DNA of 64,000 bases, taken from Liquidambar formosana. Lineage: Eukaryota; Streptophyta; Magnoliopsida; Saxifragales; Altingiaceae. The translations under genes were made by a program, and so were the position numbers. Each line of letters opens with the position of its first letter. Within the stretch, counting starts at the first letter, position 1. The stretch covers positions 18,725,053 to 18,789,052 of the forward strand of contig CM077826.1 of NCBI GenBank assembly GCA_039720395.1, in the 5' to 3' direction. The notes below the pieces were generated by a model. It was not told where the DNA came from, searched no databases, and saw only the letters and a list, made by a program, of their open reading frames with translations. Below, piece after piece: positions 20,750-30,990 of the stretch.

Positions 20750-23463
20750 TGTGAACCCCAGAAATTGGGCCCACAAGATTGAAAAGAAGATAAAATTTGG
20801 TTTTGAAAAAAAGAAAAGGAGTCGCCACCTTATTTTTTAAAGGAAACAAGGAAAACCCTAAAAATAGTTTGTTTTAAGAAAACAATTTGAATGACTCCAT
20901 GTTTTAAAAAGGAAAGGCAAAAATAGTCTTTTGGAAACCAAAGAAATCAGGGATTCGGAGGCTAAGTTATGACATGGGAAGGTTCTAGGCAAAGCCTATA
21001 GGCACCCATGTCACCCTTTCGGTCTCTCAGTTCATTTGGGCTAAATTAAGATTTTTTCAATACAAAAATCAGCAAGTATATCATCACAAGAATTGCATGC
21101 GTATCATATATTTCATTAATCCATCCATGCATAATAAGCAAATAAAATAGAAAATAAAGTAAAGAAAAGAAAGAAAGAAAGAAATCTAAGATACTTGGAT
21201 CCTAGAACGGACTTGGACCTCATGAAGAGCGCCTACGTACCATGCAACGAAATACATGGATCAAAGTCCACGTAGTTCGATTAGAAATAGGGTTAAATCC
21301 TAATATAAACCTATAGTAAAAATCCTAGGTTTCCTTATTTGAAAGAGAATCGAATAAACTAAGTTTGAATTTGGAAAGAATTCCACAAGATGAAAACTTT
21401 AATAAAAACCAGAATTTTGTTGATCAAGGAAACCTTTGATTATGCCATAGATTCATATTAAAAATAACCCTAGGGAGGGAGAAGAGAAAGAGTTAAAGAA
21501 GAGAGGTGAATTGGGGCACCTTCACACCCGCTTACCTGAGCGTAAAAGCTCTAAGCATTAGCAATTTCAAGCATTGACAGCCCTATTTACCATAGGACAA
21601 TTACCACACCTATTTGCACCCTTACACGTGCTCAAAACCATGCAAACACAATGATATATAAATCTAGACAGAATAGTATTATGGCCTAAAATCATCCACT
21701 AAACATGCTAATAGCAAAAACAGCGAACTTTCATAAGCCCTAACACAAGCCTAGAACCATATCATGCATAAAAACCCTAGAATGAACTAGCATGCATACA
21801 AAAATATCATATTTACTCCATATGGAAAACATATACAGCAACTATGAAGAAAAATCAATAAAAACTCTACTTTAACATGCTGTATGAAACTAATCCTAAA
21901 ACAAGGACACTAACAACCCTAAATTCACAAATATGCTTAAAAACACACAAAACGAACTCTAATCATGCTAAAATCAAACTAAACAGAACCTAAATCATGC
22001 ATATTAACTAACTAAAGCAATAAAACATGATAAAAATCCTAACTCTAACATGCGATAACACTACTCTAAAACAAGGACAACGGGAGCACAAGAATCACAA
22101 CTATGCTTAAAAACACATAGGACAGCCCTAAAGCATGCTAAACTTATGATAAACAATAGATATTCCATGTATATTAACTAGCTAAAGTGTTAATACATGA
22201 TAAAAAAAACAACCTTTAACATGCAATAGGCCTATTCTATATGAAAATCCATATTCAGCATAAGAAGGAGTGAGGAATACCTTAGGAAGAAGCTTCCTTG
22301 CTGCTGTAGAGACTCTCTCTTCCTCTTATGGATGACTTGAACCAATGTTCTCCAAGGCTACAGCAAGAACTCCAACTCTCCTTCAAGTCTCTCTCTCTTA
22401 TTCTCTCTCAAACACTTAGGTTTTTAGGCATAAAGTAGTTCCCCTTGTGCTGAAGCATAGGGGGATATTTATAGACTTCAATTAGGATAAACCAATGGCT
22501 AAGAATAAAACCCTAGAAATTAATCCAAGGGCTATTAGAGACCCCCTTGGGGCTTAAGTAACTCAGAAGTTACCAAAAATTAGAAGGAAACTCGTCCAAA
22601 AGAATCCTTGTTCGTCAAAATAGGGAGAAATCCGCTTCAGCAAGAAAACATAGAGCAAATAGGAAAGTGCTCTCGGGTGACCACCAGGGCCTGGGTGGCT
22701 AGCCACCTGGGCCCAGGCGGCTAGCCGCCCAAGCTTGGGTGGTCACTCGAGCCCACATCAGATTTTTGGTTTTTTTAGGACTCCTTCTCCTTCTAGAAGT
22801 GTTTCAAGGGCCAAATGAACTCCGATTTGGATGAAACAAAAGCTAAAACGACCGTGTTTCAATGAGAAATACATTTTTGAACATTTTAGGTGTGAAAACT
22901 ACTAACCATGGGGGCATGGTTAGGTTTGACAAAGGCGGTTAACCGCTATGCTCTACCTTCGCTAAGTATAGGTATGCACATAGGATCAAACCAAATGCTT
23001 TCCATATCAAAATTAACCTTTCTAAAACACTTTTAGGGATAAAATGATGACTAATTAAAGTCGATTTGAAAAGATTTGACTGGTAATTGTGAGTCAATTA
23101 GAGTTAACCCAAAGAAGGGTCAATTAACCAACTTGAACTACGTCGAGCCATTTTAATCCCGAGCCATTGATTCATCAAATTGACACTAGAAATACCTCAT
23201 ATGCAATCATACGAACTCCAATTGACAATTTGGAGATCATTTCAAGGTCAAATGAAAAGTTTGGGACTTAAAAGACGATTATGCCCCTCAAGTCACAAAA
23301 GCTCTTATTATCCCTCAAGATCAACTCCGAATTGAATCAAAATTCATATCCATTATCCTTGTGACTCTACAAAACTAATGCAAGTGACTAGACTCAAAAA
23401 CAAAACAAAAACATGCATGAAATGATGAGCCCTAGTAAGGTGGTGCAAAAATGGGGTGTGACA
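20750..23463 (-). repeat. Element B 3' LTR
   Basis: 2714 bp. It is about 2% different from 54313-57027 in the parts compared by eye. On the minus strand a TATAAATA box lies at 22466-22473. The middle (about 22290-23195) is unlike the LTRs of element A, and the rest is close to them. Confidence 0.92.
22672..22755. repeat. GC-rich near-palindromic module, copy in B 3' LTR
   Basis: GGGTGACCACC at one end and GGTGGTCAC at the other enclose two GGCTAGCC cores (GGTGGCTAGCCACC, GGCGGCTAGCCGCC). It is strikingly GC-rich against AT-rich surroundings. Other copies are at 24765-24846, 28096-28176, 49635-49697 and 56237-56318. Confidence 0.8.
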
Positions 23464-23476
23464 GAAGCCCCTCATT
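23464..23476 (-). other. Element B polypurine tract
   Basis: The minus strand reads AATGAGGGGCTTC directly before the 3' LTR. The identical sequence precedes A's 3' LTR (51621-51633). Confidence 0.65.
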
Positions 23477-23579
23477 GGCGAACAAGTTACACTTGTGAAC
23501 CAATGATAAAGAACAACCCATTTTTGCCAAAAAGCCTGGAGAAATCACACACATTATCAACAATGATAGGAGGTTGAAA

Positions 23580-24515
23580 ACCTGAGATTGAAATAAGGAA
23601 GTGTACTCAAGTCATGAGTACACTTAAACCACTAGGGGTTGAGAATTGATAAGAGAAGCATATTCAAGCCACTACGAATGAACATACTTTTGAAATGGAG
23701 AAACATATTTAAGTCACGAATATATTTAACCAAGTGATTGATAATGAAATCTGAGAAGTACGTTCAAGTGATGAACATCCCTTTGAAATGAAGAAATATA
23801 TTCAGGTCACGAATATATTTAACCAAGTAATTGAAAAAGACTGAGAAGTACATTCAAGTGATGAACATACCTTTGAAATAGAGAAATACATTCAACCGAT
23901 GAATATATTTAACCAAGTGATTGAAAAGCATAATCTGAGAAGCATACTCAAGTGGTGAGTATACCATTGAAATGGAGAAATATATTCAGGTCACGAATAT
24001 ATTTAACCAAAAAAGATAGAGAATAATCTGAGAAGCATACTCAAGTGATGAGTATACCATTGAAATGGAGAAATATATTCAAGTGATGAATATATTTAAC
24101 CAAGTAAGTGACAAATGAACTGAGAAGTATACTCAAGTGATGAGTACACATTGAAATGAAGAAATATATTCAAGTGATGAATATATTTAACCAAGTAAGA
24201 TAGAGAATGAACTGAGAAGTATGTTCAAGTGATGAACATACCATTGAAATGGAGAAATATATCCAAGTGATGGATATATTTAACCAAGTGTGACAAATGA
24301 TCTGAGAAGTATGTTCAAGTGATGAACATACCATTGAAATGGAGAAATATATTCAAGTGATGAATATATTTAACCAAGTAAGATAGTGATTGAGGATTCG
24401 AAACTAAAAAACATATTCAAAGGGTGAATACACTTTTGAAATGGAAGAATATATTCAAGTGATGAATATATTCAACCAAGTGGGATGGAAAATCAAGATT
24501 TGAAATGAGAATATA
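23580..24515 (-). repeat. Hairpin tandem array of element B, about 10 units of 90-95 bp
   Basis: Each unit has two inverted repeats separated by GAAATG-GAGAA and TTAACCAAGT-type linkers. Examples are GTATGTTCA/TGAACATAC (24228, 24310), TACTCA/TGAGTA (24031, 24130), ATATATCC/GGATATAT (24267) and ATATATTC/GAATATAT (several). The array lies between the module at 24765 and the 3' LTR. It matches the array of element A in place and orientation. Confidence 0.85.
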
Positions 24516-24764
24516 TGATCAATTTATCAAGATTGAACAAGCATGGTGCAAGGGGAAAGTGCCTTAACACATTGTCACTTGAGTAGGCATGGCACAGGGG
24601 AAATATATTCAACCCTTTTGAACATAAAATCAATTCAAAGAATTGATTTCAAGATGAAATTTGATTCATTTTAAGCTCAAAAAGTGTTGAATATCTCATT
24701 TGGAAGAAGGTTTGATCACGTGCCAAGGCGAGACAAAGCGAGAAAGAGGAGTCAAAAGAGCAAG

Positions 24765-24846
24765 CTTGGGTGACCACTAGGCCTTGGGAGGCTAGCCGCC
24801 CAGGCCCTGGTGGCTAGCCGCCCAAAGCTTGGGTGGTTACCCGAAC
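24765..24846. repeat. GC-rich module upstream of the PMD gene
   Basis: Near-palindrome: GGGTGACCAC at the left, GGTGGTTACCCGA at the right, with two GGCTAGCCGCCCA cores. It lies about 290 bp before the ATG of the candidate first PMD exon. Confidence 0.8.
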
Positions 24847-25131
24847 CTATGCTGAAAATTCTGGGTTTTTTAAGTGCACAAGGGCACTATTCATACCCCC
24901 CATTCAAAGAACCCAAAAATTGAGAGTTTCTCTCTCTAGGAAGCATACCCCATTTTGCAAAATCACTTCAACACCTAAGAGCAATCAAATCCACACTTCA
25001 AGAGGGATTCATACACATGAAATAGCTTAATTAACACCCAATTTCACATCAAAAACAACAAATTTGCAGTACTTTGCAAATCAAAAACCCATTAAACCCA
25101 TTTTTGCTCAAAACAAGCTAGTTCATCCACC

Positions 25132-25275
25132 ATGGATTCAAATGAAGCTCCCACTTCAAAGTATCCATTCCTTGACTCAAAGAGTAGATACAAGGCACCA
25201 ACATATGATATTCCTCAAGGGAAATTGCTCCTAGAACCAAGGAATCATCTCTCTTTTCTCCATTCCTAACAAGAG
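25132..25275 (+). pseudogene. Candidate first exon of the PMD gene, with a stop
   Basis: An ATG in good context (CACCATGG) opens 45 codons (MDSNEAPTSKYPFLDSKS..., GKLLLEPRNHLSFLHS), then TAA at 25267. Two codons later lies a strong splice donor (AAGAG/GTAAGT), in the same phase 0 as every other intron of the gene. This suggests an original first exon with a nonsense change. The best acceptor for exon 2 (TACACTAACTAG, ending 25872) also leads into a TGA at 25888. No clear TATA box was found upstream. Confidence 0.4.
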
Positions 25276-25956
25276 GTAAGTTTACCCATTTTAAACTTTT
25301 CTTTGAAATTTTTATTTTTGTTGGTTGAAATGCATTCCCATGAACTCTCTATGTTTATTCCTAGCAATGTTTGCAATGCCCATTGATTTTGGCAATGATT
25401 GGATGTGAAAAGAATTCAATTTGAAAACTTGGTGAACAGTGCCCACCAAGTGTTTGATAAAATGCTTGAGTGATGAAAATTCATCCAATCTTTGTAAAAT
25501 TGATGTGTATTTCAAGGCAAAATCATAGGCATTCATTTCTAATTGATTTTAGAAATAAAACCAAGCATTTTCATGATCTTTGAAAAACAAAGTTTGCTAT
25601 ATTTTTGAAAAACCAATGTTTTCATGAACAAGATTTGCTTATTTTTTCCTTGAAAAACCACTTTGGAAAACAAAGTTTGCTTTTTATTTTCTTTGAAAAA
25701 TCCATGTTTCCATGGTCTTGGAATGCATGGTTTACCAACGATCATGAGTTTGAAGAATAAAACCAATGTTTTCAAAAACTTTTAAAGCAAGGTTTACTTG
25801 TTCATGAACTAAAATACTTAGTTTTTGAAAAGCCAATTATCAATGCTTGCATATGATTTTTACACTAACTAGGTGAATAATTCTTCTTGATTAGCCCAAC
25901 TTCCAAGACCTACGACGAGGTCTTCCATAAAGAATCTTATTGGGTGGTGGAAGCAT

Positions 25957-27860
25957 ATGGAATACACCCAACCTTCTGCAAGAGACTTCATAAAGAAAGC
26001 GGGTTTTAGTTGGTTTCTTGACTCCCTATGGAATGAACAATGGGATAGGCAAGCCCTCCTTGCCTTAGCTGAACTATGGTGGGATACCACCAACACCTTC
26101 CACTTTAGTTTTGGGGAGATGACCATGAGTCCCAAGGATTTTTCAATCATCACCGGTTTAAACCTCAAGGGAAAGAGGTTGGAATTCTATGGGGATGCCA
26201 ATACAGATAGTGCTTATCTCCTAACTATGTTGGGGATGGATATTGAGGCCGGTTCACGCGGTGTTAGGAGAACATGGCTATTTGAAAATTTTGCCAACCA
26301 AGTAGAAGGTGCGGGAGTGGCTCCTGAGTGCATAGCTAGGGCATTCTTGATCTATATGCTCTCTTGCACTCTCTTTGTTGGTGCCAATGACATGGCACAA
26401 CTGGGTTATCTTGCTTCCATGGTGGATATCCACAAGATGGGGAGGTATAACTGGGGAGGGGCAGCACTAGCCACCATGTACAGATCCATATCCGACATGT
26501 CCCGAGGGGTTTCCAAGAACTTTGGTGGGCTTCCATTTGTCTGGGAGGTAAATAAAAATATTTAACTTTTAAATTCCTCTCAAACTTGACTTGATTTTAA
26601 CTGCTTTTCTTGAATTTTGACAGATATGGTACTATGAATATCTGGGACTGTGCCACCCCACATTGGACAATGAGATACAGGAATGGCCCATACTTGGGAA
26701 CTATGCTCCGAACAAGATAGTCGTGCGTGCCCCCAATAGGCATGACTATGCCCATGCAAGGGCGTATTTGGCGAGTTTGAATGCCTATATGGTAATCCTC
26801 CTTCCTTATTCTTTTCTTTCATTCATTTTTATTATCTTGCTCATCATTTTTCAAATTCAATAGGTAGAGTGGAGCCCATGGGGATTGTGGGAAGGTAGGC
26901 TGCCCAGGAGGTGTGCGTCCTGTTTGGAGTTGACTGGGAAGAGGGTACTCTTTGAGGGTCCCTCTGGGCGATACTGGTACTTGGGAGAGCGCGTCCTTAG
27001 GCAGGTGAAAGGACGAGTGGATGCCGCTCTTACTCATGTCTTGCCTCCCATGAATATGAGGCACACTGACTCTTTGGATGGGGATGAGCTGATGGAAGCT
27101 CTGATTGGATGGGATGTTGAGGAGTTCACCTCACCCAATACTGACTACATGACTTTCTGTAATCAATTCCTGATGCGCCCTAGAGTCATTGGCTTCCCAC
27201 CTCAAGGGGTGAGTCTCTATCCCATTCTTTTCAATTATTGATTTATGCAAGCACTCCTCTTAAACAAATTATTTATTACAGGGCCATCAAGCTCGTGGAC
27301 ATAGTTCCACAGTAGGGTCTTCTACAGGCATGACTCATGGAGATGAGGATTATAAGATGGGGAGAATGGCACAACCACCTTTCCCAGTTCTTGACTGGCA
27401 AGTGAACCTATGCAATGGGTTGGAGTTCATGAGGACAAATATTACTCACCCTGCTTTTGATGAAGTCCCCAGAATTGACTCGAGCTATGAGCATGTAAGC
27501 TTTAAACCTTTGTGTTCCTTAAAACCTCTTTCATCATTTATTAACCATGTTCATCTTTTAGGTTCCCCGAGAGTACGCACAGGAGTGCCTTGAACTCAAC
27601 GAGGGATTAAGGCGGGACCTTGTTAGGATGAGTTTGGCAAACTCTGTGCTAGAAGGGCGACTAAATCCCACTGTAAGACATTCCCTTTGTTCATTCCAAT
27701 CATAGGAGTTAAAGGCATAACCTTTCTTATTAATTGATTATCTTTATAACAGGTCTCCACACTACGTCCACCACAACCGATGCCACCCCAAAGGAATCCT
27801 CATGCTGGTCGTGGTAGAGGCGAGTTAAGTAGAAAGAGAAGAACCACGGGAGATCATTAG
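25957..27860 (+). CDS. Plant mobile domain (PMD) protein gene carried by element B, six exons
   Basis: It is antisense to B's gag-pol. Exons from the internal ATG are 25957-26547, 26624-26791, 26864-27208, 27282-27494, 27562-27672 and 27753-27860. All five introns are GT-AG and phase 0, giving 511 codons with no stop. Exon 1 has the PMD pattern: FIKKAGFSWFLDSLWNEQW, then FSFGEMTMSPKDFSIITGL, and the Trp-rich IWYYEYLGLCHP follows the first splice. Later residues (VEWSPWGLWEGR, the GRGELSRKRR tail) fit the family's variable end. PMD domains are known in host proteins MAIN and MAIL1 and in plant transposable elements; their biochemical role is unsettled. The true N-terminus is uncertain because upstream exon candidates carry stops. 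It is absent from element A. Confidence 0.8.
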
Positions 27861-28095
27861 TTTAGCTTATCCTCTTACTTTATAAATGAACGGAACATCT
27901 TTCTCTATGCTTTGTAACCTCTCTTTGAACATTTGCTTTGGTACTTTTTATGAGACTTTTGGAATTCCATTATGGTGATTTACTCATGTTTTTGTGCAAA
28001 AATAAGCTCAAAATAAGCTTCCCAAGGTCACAAAACCATATAAGGGTCAAATTGGGTCAGAAATAGGCAAAATTGGGCAAAATAGGAAAGCGGCC

Positions 28096-28176
28096 TCGGG
28101 TGACCACCCAGGGCTGGGCGGCTAGCCGCCCAAGCCCAAGAGGCTAGCCGCCTAGGCCTGGGTGGTCACCTGAGCC
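28096..28176. repeat. GC-rich module upstream of the B DUF7745-like gene
   Basis: GGGTGACCACCC at the left, GGTGGTCACC at the right, and cores GGCGGCTAGCCGCC and GAGGCTAGCCGCC. It lies 86 bp before the TATA box at 28262. The left flank (AAATAGGAAAG) is shared with the LTR copies. Confidence 0.8.
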
Positions 28177-28261
28177 CGAAGCAGAAATCCCACTTTGAAT
28201 AGGAAACTTCCTATTCTGACAGGTTTTCTCTTTCTAGAACACGGATCTGTAACCTTTTCCC

Positions 28262-28269
28262 TATAAAAA
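28262..28269 (+). promoter_or_regulatory. TATA box of the B DUF7745-like gene
   Basis: TATAAAAA lies 49 bp before the ATG at 28318. The same box and spacing are found in element A (49543-49550, minus). Confidence 0.6.
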
Positions 28270-28317
28270 CACATCCAAGAGGTTCCTAAACCTACTTGTA
28301 TTCATTCATTAGAAATT

Positions 28318-29612
28318 ATGGAGGCCCTAGACAAATTTTTAAGAGGGTTTTTGAGAGTTATGAGTGCTGAAGCAAAATCTGAGTTTAAGTGCTTTGGCTT
28401 GGATCCATTGCTCTCCTTGAAGCATGTGAAGCTTGAAACGAACCTCTTGACTGCTGCTACATATTTTTGGGATCCCCAAATTCATGTGTTCTGCTTCAAA
28501 TATGAAGAACTGTGCCTAACCCTGGAGGAATTCTGCGCGTTGTACGGAGTTTCACCGGTAGGTCTTTTTATCCTTTCTATTCCTCGCCCAAGCTTTCTTA
28601 CTTCTTTCTCTAACCTCCTTGAGATTCACCAACAATACGCATCCACGTTTGTAAAAGACCATATGATAGACTTGATGAAATTGGCAACCTCTTTTTTGGC
28701 CTATGATAGCAAAGGTATTCTGAAATTTACCTTTTCTATTAAGCATGCACTTACCTTTTGCCTTATTGGTCGTTTCCTTATTTCAATTGGTACTCCACAT
28801 GTTCCCATACAAATCTGTGAGTTGATTCTTCTCCTTGCCAAGGGCCATAACCTGATTCCCATGGTACTAGTTGAAACCCTGAATAGCTTGGATGAAGTCC
28901 ATGAGGACCCGAAAATTCCTTTAGGAGGTAGCCCATTCTACTGCAAATGTGGTTGCTTGAAAAACTGAAATTCTTGTCACCCATTGCCATTACACCATAT
29001 AAGCCCCAGCATTACTGTCTTCACCACATTGAACTTCCTGGAAAATTTTCATTGAGGGATTGGCTAGGTTACTTCCAAACCCTTTCATGGAGGAATATCA
29101 AGTGGTTTGTCTCCATATGGGGCTGCAATGAACAGGTGCTTCTGCGCACTTCCGGATGTGCCATGGTGAGACTCATCGGACTGAGGTCTACTTCTTTCTA
29201 TTGGCCTTCAAGGGTTCTTCGTCATATGGGTGCCATGCAAACCATACCCACTTCCTTGAAAGGTGACTATCCTGTGGTGCCTGCGGGTCTTTCTGTAGTG
29301 ACTTGGGCGAAGGATCGATGGCCTAGCAAGCTGACACTAACCCAAGTTACGAACACTGATGGTCCATATATGATGAGCCCCGAGTACAAGGATTGGTTGA
29401 AAAGTAATTTGGGTGAGAGAGAAACAATCCATAGAGAACGGATTTTTTGACTTATCAAGAATAATGAACTTGGACCTTGTAGAGAAGATATTATGGAAGC
29501 AGTGATAGCAGCTTACGAACATGACTTGAGGAAGAAAAGGAGACACGAAAGAGAGAAGAAGAAAGCTGAAAAGCGAGCTACAAAGAAGCCCAAGAGAGAC
29601 TCAATAGAATAG
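28318..29612 (+). pseudogene. DUF7745-like antisense ORF of element B, broken
   Basis: This is the counterpart of the intact 429-residue protein of element A (48205-49494). It is close in sequence from MEALDKFLRGFLRVMSAEAK through FWDPQIHVFCFKYEELCLTL and EEFCALYG. It has one missing base near 28931-28937 (frame lost at PLGGSPF) and an in-frame TGA at 29448. The rest (29451-29612) continues in frame to a natural stop after a Lys/Arg-rich tail. It is transcribed opposite to gag-pol with its own TATA box. The function of the family is not known to me; the similarity to DUF7745 is by pattern (FWDP, then F-x-F, then PT-x-EE-x-x-AL). Confidence 0.8.
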
Positions 29613-29887
29613 GATATTTATGGCATATTTATAGTTCTTTTACTTAATACCAATAAATTGCTATGTTAATCAATTTTAGTTTTGAATAAATTGCCAATAA
29701 TAAATCAAATTTGGGATTTTGTTGTTTGATTTAGACCGCACCCAAGGTAACTTTATGGGTTGCCTACGTATCTCCATGATTTTTTGTTTTTTGTTTTTTG
29801 TTTTTGAATGGAGAATCAGGTCTTACGTAATTCTTATGCCTTAACTTTTGCCTAGGCCGTCCTTACGGGTTTTCAACCTAGCAGGCC

Positions 29888-30990
29888 TCAAACATGATAT
29901 TTCTTTAGTTGATCCAAATTAGTTGGACGAGCAAACTCAATTCCATCTAAATCCATGACGCGAACAGCCCCTGCTGGCAATATCTCTTTGATAATGTATG
30001 GTTCACCCCAACTTGGCTTGAATTTTCCTCGCGGATCGAATGCTGGAGCTCTGATTTCCTTCAACACTACATCCCCTTTCTTTAGACCTCGATCTTTGAC
30101 ATGCTTATTGAATGCACTGGCAACTCTCCGTTGATACCCCTGCACATGATACAGCGCCCTTAAACGCCTTTCATCCAGTAAAGCTAACTCGTTATAGCGG
30201 CTCTTAACCCAGTCCACTTCTGTTATCTGGCTCTCCACGGCGACCCTTAGTGAAGGAACCTCCAATTCAACTGGCAACACGGCCTCCATTCTATAAACTA
30301 GAGAGTAAGGGGTAGCCCTTATTGACGACCTTATTGATGTTCTGTAACCCCATAGAGCCAATGGTAACTTCTCATGCCAGTCTGTGTGTGAGTCCGCGGT
30401 CTTCTGTAATATCTTCTTGATGTTCTTGTTAGCCGCTTCCACTGCTCCATTAGTCTGAGGACGGTATGGTGACGACAGATGGTGAACTATGCCGTACTTT
30501 TGCAAGAGCTCATGGGTTTCTTTCTGAAAGTGTTGGCCATTGTCTGAGATAATTTCATGCAGTACCCCATATCGATAGATAATGCTGTGTTGTATGAACT
30601 GTGCTACCTTCTTGGAATTCAAGGTCTTGAAGGACGCTGCTTCCACCCACTTAATGAAATCATCGATGGCAACTAGGATGTATTCATGCCCATTTGACGC
30701 CTTTGGCTTGATTTATCCGATGATATCTATCCCCTATACTGCGAACGGCCATGGTGACGACATACTTGTTAAAGACATAGAAGGCAAATGTTGTCCGCTG
30801 GCGAACAGTTGGCATTTATGACACTTCTTGACATGTGCGTGGTAATCTCTTTCCATGGTAGACCAATAATAGCCTAGCCTCATGATTTTTTTAGCCAACA
30901 TATAGCCATTCATATGTGGAGCCCCTGTCCCTTTGTGGATTTCTTTAATCAGATGCTCAACTTCCTCCTCGGTGATACACAATAGATGGA
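29888..30990 (-). pseudogene. Element B integrase, broken
   Basis: This is a retroviral-type integrase that would insert element cDNA into the genome. The order is an HHCC zinc-binding part (HMNGYMLAKKIMRLGYYWS, then HVKKCHKC), the catalytic core (GIDIIG; ISDNGQHF; NGAVEAANKN, giving Asp, Asp and Glu with 35-residue spacing) and a C-terminal domain ending at KKYHV. Against element A, two in-frame stops flank the first catalytic Asp (before GIDIIG and after it, 30710-30750), so the core cannot be made in one piece. The final 252 codons (29888-30646) are open. The zinc part is still fused to the upstream RNase H frame. Confidence 0.88.

Noticed and set aside
23580..24515. CRISPR-like array (regular repeats with variable parts)
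   Set aside because: The units are degenerate about 92-bp tandem repeats with no constant repeat/spacer split. The context is a plant LTR retrotransposon and no cas gene is present.
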